Assembly (NCBI GenBank): GCA_963783695.1
Contig: CAWAOM010000006.1
Span: 62,001 to 126,000 of the forward strand
Origin: BM003 sp963783695
GTDB lineage: Bacteria; Pseudomonadota; Gammaproteobacteria; Steroidobacterales; BM003
DNA length: 64,000 nucleotides
Direction of reading: 5' to 3'
Under the pieces are notes generated by a model that was given only the letters and a program-made list of their open reading frames with translations, did not search any database and was not told the DNA's origin. Below, piece after piece: positions 59,420 through 64,000 of the stretch. Numbering within the stretch: the first letter of the stretch is position 1; the number at the start of each line of letters is the position of its first letter. Both the position numbers and the translations under genes were made by a program.

Positions 59420-60553
59420 TCAGATGTCGAGCTGTCGTGAAATAATCAGTTTCTGAACGTCGGAGGTACCTTCGTAGATCTGACAAACGCGCACATCCCG
59501 ATAAATTTTTTCGACCGGATAGTCGCGCGTGTAGCCATAACCGCCCAGCACCTGGACCGCGCCGGAACAGATCCTCTCGGCAGCCTCTGACGCAAACAAC
59601 TTCGCCATACACGCTTGCTTGAGACATGGCTGACCTGCCTCCTTGATCGCTGCCGCATGCAGTGTCAGGCACTCGGCAGCCTCCAGATCAGTAGCCATAT
59701 CGGCCAGGCGAAATGCCACCGCCTGATGATCGAATATTCTCTTGCCGAACGCACGCCGTTCCATTGCATATGCCCGCGCATGCTCCAGCGCGGCGCGCGC
59801 CATGCCAACACTCTGCGCGGCAATGCCGATCCGGCCGGCCTCGAGGTTGGCCAGCGCGATCTTGTAACCATCGCCCTCGTCGCCAATCCTGAGCCCGGCT
59901 TCCACCATGACGTCGTCGAGCGTGAGCTGTGCGGTATCCGACGCTTCCTGCCCCATCTTCTCTTCGATCGCTGAAACGATCAGCCCACTGCTGTCAGCCG
60001 GCACCAGAAATGCACTGATACCGCGTTTTCCCGCGCCGGGGTCGGTCACCGCGAACACGATAACGACTCCGGCGATGCGCCCCGACGTTATGAACTGTTT
60101 CGTCCCGCTCAGGCAGTAGCCGCCGTCGGTGATGCGGGCCCGGGTCAGAAGGTTCGCCGCATCCGATCCCGCCTGCGGTTCGCTCAGACCAAAAGCGCCG
60201 ATCATCTCGCCACGCGCCAGCGGCTTGAGGAAGCGCTCTTTCTGCAACGTGCTGCCAAGACTTTGCAGAATCGCGCAAACCGGGGCGTTATTCACGCTCA
60301 TGATCGTCGACACTGCGCCGTCACCCGCCGCGATCTCGATCAGCGCCAGTGCATAAGACACATAATCGAGCCCCGCGCCGCCCCATTCCTCCGCCACGGT
60401 CATCCCCATAAAGCCGAGTTCGCCCATTTCCCGAAGCACTGCCTCGGGCACGGCTTTCTGTTCGGCCCAGGCGCGGCTGTGTGGCGCAAGCCTTCCCGCG
60501 GCAAACTCAGCGGCGGCCTCACGGACCATTTGCTGTTGCTCCGTCAGAATCAC
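59420..60553 (-). CDS. Acyl-CoA dehydrogenase (short/medium-chain type)
   Basis: A 377-residue flavoenzyme of classical length. Seen: FGLSEPQAGSDAANL, GTKQFITSG, QVLGGYGYTRDYPVEKIYRD and the catalytic Glu in IYEGTSDVQKLII, as in butyryl-CoA and related dehydrogenases. It removes two hydrogens from acyl-CoA and passes them to ETF. It sits between PHA synthase (upstream, 68 bases) and the kinase fusion on the same strand. A role in routing acyl-CoA to or from polyhydroxyalkanoate is plausible. Confidence 0.93.
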   Translation of the reverse strand: MILTEQQQMVREAAAEFAAGRLAPHSRAWAEQKAVPEAVLREMGELGFMGMTVAEEWGGAGLDYVSYALALIEIAAGDGAVSTIMSVNNAPVCAILQSLGSTLQKERFLKPLARGEMIGAFGLSEPQAGSDAANLLTRARITDGGYCLSGTKQFITSGRIAGVVIVFAVTDPGAGKRGISAFLVPADSSGLIVSAIEEKMGQEASDTAQLTLDDVMVEAGLRIGDEGDGYKIALANLEAGRIGIAAQSVGMARAALEHARAYAMERRAFGKRIFDHQAVAFRLADMATDLEAAECLTLHAAAIKEAGQPCLKQACMAKLFASEAAERICSGAVQVLGGYGYTRDYPVEKIYRDVRVCQIYEGTSDVQKLIISRQLDI

Positions 60554-60621
60554 GGGCTATCTCCCGGCATCGGCACCGTCAACGGGCGCACCACAGCCAG
60601 CCATCGCGGCCAGGCCGGCTC

Positions 60622-62418
60622 CTACAAATGGACATAGGTTCCGGGCGCATCGCAAATCGGCGCATAACCCTCGTCGGCGGCGCCGATCGCGCGGGCGCTG
60701 ACTCTGGCGCCCGAATGGTCAAGCAACCATTGATTCCAGGTCGGCCACCAGGAACCTTCGGTGGATTCGGTGCGCGAACGCCACAGGTCAGGATGGACAT
60801 AGCCTTCGCCCGGCTCACGTGTCGCGACCTGGTGCTTGCGCCGCGGGTGCACCGGGCCGCATGCGATGCCGGCATTGTGGCCGCCGTTTGTCAGGCAGAA
60901 CGTCAATTCGGAGTGCGGCGCGAGACGATGAATCTTATAAACCGATTTCCATGGCGCGACGTGATCGGTCGTCGTACCGACAAAGAACATAGGCGTCCTG
61001 ATATCGGACAGGTGAATCTTGTTTCCGTCCACCTCGTAGCGATCTTCGGCCAGCGCATTCTCCAGATATACCTTCTGCAACCAGTCGTGATGAAGTTTGC
61101 ACGGCACCCGCGTTACGTCGCGATTCCATGCCATCAGCTCAATCAGTTTTTGCTCCTTGCCAAGCAAGTAGCGCTCGACCGCAGGCTGCCAGACCAGCGC
61201 ATTGGCATTTAGCGCATTGAACGCCGCCGCCATGTACGGGCCGTCGAGATAACCATCGCGTGCCATCGTGTCCTTCAGCATGCTCAGTTGCGCCTCGCTG
61301 AGGAACATCTTTATCTCACCGGGTTCGGTGCAATCCGTCTGCGCGGTGAACGTGCTGACCGTGTTGAGCCTGTCATCGCCGTCTCGGGCCATCTTGGCTG
61401 CCGCGATCGACAACAGCGTGCCTCCCGCGCAATACCCGACCGCATTGACTTTCTGCTTCGGCACGACCGTGGAAACGACATCCAACGCTTCCATTAAACC
61501 CAGCTCCAGATAGTCGTTCAGACCGAGATCGGCATCGCCTTCGTCAGGGTTCTTCCAGGAAATCATGAACACCGTGTGGCCCTGCTCGACGAGATAGCGG
61601 ACCATCGATTTGGCCGGCGACAGATCGAGAATATAAAACTTCATTATCCACGGCGGCACGAAAAACAGCGGCTCCGCGAGCACCTTGCCACGCTTGCTTT
61701 TCGGCGCGTACTGGATCAGTTCGATCAGGCGGTTGCGGTAGATCACCTTGCCCGGCGACGTCGCCACATCCTCGCCAACCTCGAAACCACCGGTATCGGG
61801 TTTGTGCTCGGATTTGATCGACGACTTCACATCCTGCGCGAGAAACCGGATACCGCGCTGGAGATTGCCGCCGGTCTCAGACCGGGTCGAGTCGATGACT
61901 TCCGGGTTGGTCAGCGGCAGGTTGTACGGCGAAATGGCATCGATCATCTGATGCGCCAGAAATGACACCAGCGCCTCATGGTCTTTGGTGACGCCATCGA
62001 TCTCGGTGGTTGCTTCCTGCCACCACTCGCGCGACAACAGGTAGCCCTGTGACAAGAGGTTGTACGGCCATCTCTGCCAGCCGTCATAGCTAAACCGGCG
62101 ATCGTGCGGCAGTGTCTGGGCAACCGGCTCCGCAGCTCCGCTCGTCGCGGCCGAAAACGCGTACTTGCCCAGCGCGACGGTCTTGCGAATGCCGCTTTGG
62201 GCTAGTTTCAACTGCTTGCCAGGCGACATCGCCAGGTGCATGGCCCAGTCGAGCCCGGCACCGGCCACATGCGCCGGCGACATACCCAACGTAAGCCGCG
62301 ATAACTTCGTGCGCAATTGATGATCCAGCCGTTGCGCCACGCCGTCGATAGCGTCGCTACCCGAACCGGTTGCGTCAGCGCTATCGAAATTCTCCTGACC
62401 GTTCGCTCCTGATGACAT
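60622..62418 (-). CDS. phaC: Class I polyhydroxyalkanoate synthase
   Basis: A 598-residue PhaC that polymerises hydroxyacyl-CoA into storage polyester. The lipase-like box is GYCAGG with the catalytic Cys near residue 331; the Asp is in TTTDHVAPW and the His in NGGHNAG. The N-terminal domain with WPYNLLSQGYLL is typical. ATG at 62418 has GGAGG six bases upstream; a longer start (62451) adds 11 residues. No phaA/phaB or phasin gene is in the window. Confidence 0.93.
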   Translation of the reverse strand: MSSGANGQENFDSADATGSGSDAIDGVAQRLDHQLRTKLSRLTLGMSPAHVAGAGLDWAMHLAMSPGKQLKLAQSGIRKTVALGKYAFSAATSGAAEPVAQTLPHDRRFSYDGWQRWPYNLLSQGYLLSREWWQEATTEIDGVTKDHEALVSFLAHQMIDAISPYNLPLTNPEVIDSTRSETGGNLQRGIRFLAQDVKSSIKSEHKPDTGGFEVGEDVATSPGKVIYRNRLIELIQYAPKSKRGKVLAEPLFFVPPWIMKFYILDLSPAKSMVRYLVEQGHTVFMISWKNPDEGDADLGLNDYLELGLMEALDVVSTVVPKQKVNAVGYCAGGTLLSIAAAKMARDGDDRLNTVSTFTAQTDCTEPGEIKMFLSEAQLSMLKDTMARDGYLDGPYMAAAFNALNANALVWQPAVERYLLGKEQKLIELMAWNRDVTRVPCKLHHDWLQKVYLENALAEDRYEVDGNKIHLSDIRTPMFFVGTTTDHVAPWKSVYKIHRLAPHSELTFCLTNGGHNAGIACGPVHPRRKHQVATREPGEGYVHPDLWRSRTESTEGSWWPTWNQWLLDHSGARVSARAIGAADEGYAPICDAPGTYVHL

Positions 62419-62597
62419 GCAAGACCTCCATGGCGAGTTCGCTTCCGCCAAAAACCATTGTCCAAAACCGCCATTATACGAGAGCGCGGCGCGGATGACT
62501 CACCTGGTTTGTGCGACTTTGGTCGGTCCGGTTGACTGGATTTCGCCTTGACCAGAGCCTAAGCTCACGCGCTCGTCCTCGAAAACCGGGCCTTGCC

Positions 62598-63476
62598 GTG
62601 TACACCCAACTGCTCGCCATAATCGGGCCGATCGTACTGATCGCCGGGATCGGCTTTTTCTGGGCCCGCAATGGCAGCAGTTTTCGCAGCGATTTCGTGC
62701 GCGACCTGGTCTTCTACCTCGGCGGCCCGTGCCTGGTGATTTCGTCGCTGACCGGCTCCGAATTGTCGGCAGCGAGCTTGCTGGCCATGGGCCGCAATGC
62801 GGTCATTATCGCCGCACTGTGTGGGTTGATCTTTGCCGTGATGATTCGCCTGCAGGGTCGCGATTTGCGCGTATTCCTGCCACCCATGATTTTCAGCAAC
62901 AGTGGCAATATGGGTCTGCCGCTGTCGCTTTTCGCTTTTGGCGAGACCGGGCTGGTTCTGGGGGTGGCTTATTTCGTCGCGATGACCGTGCTGCATTTCA
63001 CTTTCGGCGTAGTGCTGATCAGCGGCAAGTTCGATCCGCTGGCACTGTTGCGCTCGCCATTCGTGCTGGCGGTGTTGTTCTCGGTCGCAATGCTCGGCCT
63101 CGGCTGGGAGCTGCCCGCCATGCTCGATAACTCGATTCGGCTGCTGGGGCAAATGACGATTCCGCTGATGCTGTTGACCCTTGGCGTATCACTGGCGAGC
63201 CTCAAAATCCGCGACCTGATGACCGCCTCGCTGTATGGCGGACTGCGTGTGCTCGTCGGCTTCGCGATTGGCTTCGGTCTCGCGCTGCTGCTCGACCTGC
63301 GCGGGGCGGAGCGCGGTGTGTTGCTGATCCAGGCGGCCATGCCCTCGGCCGTTTTCACGTATCTGATGGCGGAGCACTATCAGCGCTCCCCGCAGACGGT
63401 CGCCGGTATTATTGTCATGTCCACCCTCATCGCCTTTGTCTGCCTGCCGGTCGTCGTGTGGCTGGCGATGGCGTGA
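62598..63476 (+). CDS. AEC family transporter
   Basis: A 292-residue membrane protein with ten helices in two similar halves, the auxin-efflux-carrier (AEC) fold. Seen: ARNGSSFRSDFVRDLVFYLGGPCLV, PMIFSNSGNMGLPLSLFAFGE, and AAMPSAVFTYLMAEHY in the second half. Bacterial members transport organic acids such as malate. The start is a GTG at 62598 (no strong ribosome-binding site); an ATG at 62511 would add 29 polar residues. The stop overlaps an ATG of the next transporter gene (TGATG). Confidence 0.88.
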   Translation: MYTQLLAIIGPIVLIAGIGFFWARNGSSFRSDFVRDLVFYLGGPCLVISSLTGSELSAASLLAMGRNAVIIAALCGLIFAVMIRLQGRDLRVFLPPMIFSNSGNMGLPLSLFAFGETGLVLGVAYFVAMTVLHFTFGVVLISGKFDPLALLRSPFVLAVLFSVAMLGLGWELPAMLDNSIRLLGQMTIPLMLLTLGVSLASLKIRDLMTASLYGGLRVLVGFAIGFGLALLLDLRGAERGVLLIQAAMPSAVFTYLMAEHYQRSPQTVAGIIVMSTLIAFVCLPVVVWLAMA

Positions 63477-64000
63477 TGGAAGACCTCATGGAGCAAAGAT
63501 CACCGCAACCAGAATCGCACGGCGACAACCTCCGCGGGATCGGCATGATGCTGCTGGCCGTACTGTGCATGATCGGTGTCGATGTCAGCGCCAAGTGGCT
63601 TAGCGCTGACTACGCGCTGGCGCAAATCGTTTTCGTCCGCGGCCTGCTCGCAATCATCAGCCTGTTGGCGCTGTTTGCGGTCACCGCAAGGCTGCGTGAG
63701 CTGCGCATGCAACAACCCGCCGTGCACGGTCTGCGCAGCCTGCTCTCGACCGGAGCTATTTTCGGATTCTTTTTTGCCCTCGCCAACCTGCCTCTGGCCG
63801 AGGCAGTCACGATTGCATTTGCCGCACCGTTGCTGGTCTCGGCACTGTCACAGCCGCTGCTCGGCGAACATGTCGGAGGACGCCGCTGGGCCGCCGTGTG
63901 TGTCGGCTTCGTCGGCGTCCTCATCGTACTCCGCCCGAGCGCCAGCCTGTTCGACCCGGCAGCGCTGGCGGCGCTGGGCGCGACCGTTTGCTACGCCTTT
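63476..64000 (+). CDS. EamA/DMT family transporter (cut by window end)
   Basis: The frame from the ATG at 63476 is open to the window edge (175 residues). It contains about five hydrophobic helices: GIGMMLLAVLCMIGVDVSAKWL, then QIVFVRGLLAIISLLALFA, FFFALANLPLAEAVTIAFAAPL and VCVGFVGVLIVLRP. This is the first EamA repeat and the beginning of the second one of drug/metabolite transporters. An ATG at 63488 with GGAAG before it may be the real start. It is coupled to the AEC gene. The substrate is unknown. Confidence 0.88.
   Translation, partial: MEDLMEQRSPQPESHGDNLRGIGMMLLAVLCMIGVDVSAKWLSADYALAQIVFVRGLLAIISLLALFAVTARLRELRMQQPAVHGLRSLLSTGAIFGFFFALANLPLAEAVTIAFAAPLLVSALSQPLLGEHVGGRRWAAVCVGFVGVLIVLRPSASLFDPAALAALGATVCYAF

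Noticed and set aside
1..64000. tRNA/rRNA genes, CRISPR arrays, prophage or insertion sequences
   Set aside because: I looked for T-loop motifs, regularly spaced repeats, transposase motifs and terminal repeats and found none; a tool search could still reveal a cryptic element.

Overview
The window is about 60% GC, densely packed and fully bacterial. Gene content points to a free-living, respiring gammaproteobacterium: an E. coli-type icd next to aceK, a di-haem cytochrome c4, a LemA/M48 pair, class I PHA synthase, a TonB-dependent receptor and numerous lipoproteins. I would compare it first with marine or sediment lineages of the Chromatiales/Woeseiales kind, but I cannot fix a species. No tRNA, rRNA, CRISPR array, integrase or insertion sequence was seen.

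Layout. 0-4.5 kb: the end of a thymidine/AMP phosphorylase-like gene overlapping a PRPP-synthetase-like gene, a convergent beta-CASP metallo-hydrolase, then CBS, HdeD-like and TMEM165-like genes. 4.6-16.2 kb: a bidirectional locus. Leftward lie a hydrazine-synthase-alpha-like haem lipoprotein, two outer-membrane barrel proteins (one with an SH3 domain), TlpA, a DUF4266 lipoprotein and a DUF3570 barrel. Rightward lie a CxxCH protein, a LamG/CxxCH lipoprotein and a Tat-exported DUF1501-like protein. 16.2-21.0 kb: NTF2-like, DUF4019, methyltransferase, a CBS-like/HEPN protein and an amidohydrolase. 21.2-32.3 kb, leftward: ApbE, then a cyclic-di-GMP-I (GEMM-I) riboswitch, then a ten-gene operon (TlpA, coiled-coil protein, two large TPR proteins, TPR lipoprotein, small exported protein, ExbB, two ExbD, AgmX/TonB-like).

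32.4-47.3 kb: LemA and M48 protease; a lipid-modification set (chalcone-isomerase-like, FAD oxidoreductase, DUF1365, CFA synthase-like); a large membrane AAA/P-domain/WD40 protein; two small conserved proteins; a TonB receptor; and a PAP2 phosphatase gene broken by an in-frame TGA. 47.6-64 kb: icd, aceK, cytochrome c4, acyl-CoA dehydrogenases, quinone oxidoreductase, OmpA-like protein, cation/proton antiporter, DUF882 protein, a kinase/P-loop fusion, PHA synthase, an AEC transporter, and an EamA transporter cut by the window end.

The most interesting part is 4.6-32.3 kb. A proton-driven ExbB/ExbD/AgmX motor with periplasmic TPR proteins, under apparent c-di-GMP control, lies close to outer-membrane barrels, a second TlpA, an ApbE flavin transferase and a set of exported CxxCH proteins. 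I infer that these may form one envelope-spanning machine. The individual families are recognisable from sequence, but I know of no described function for this combination.
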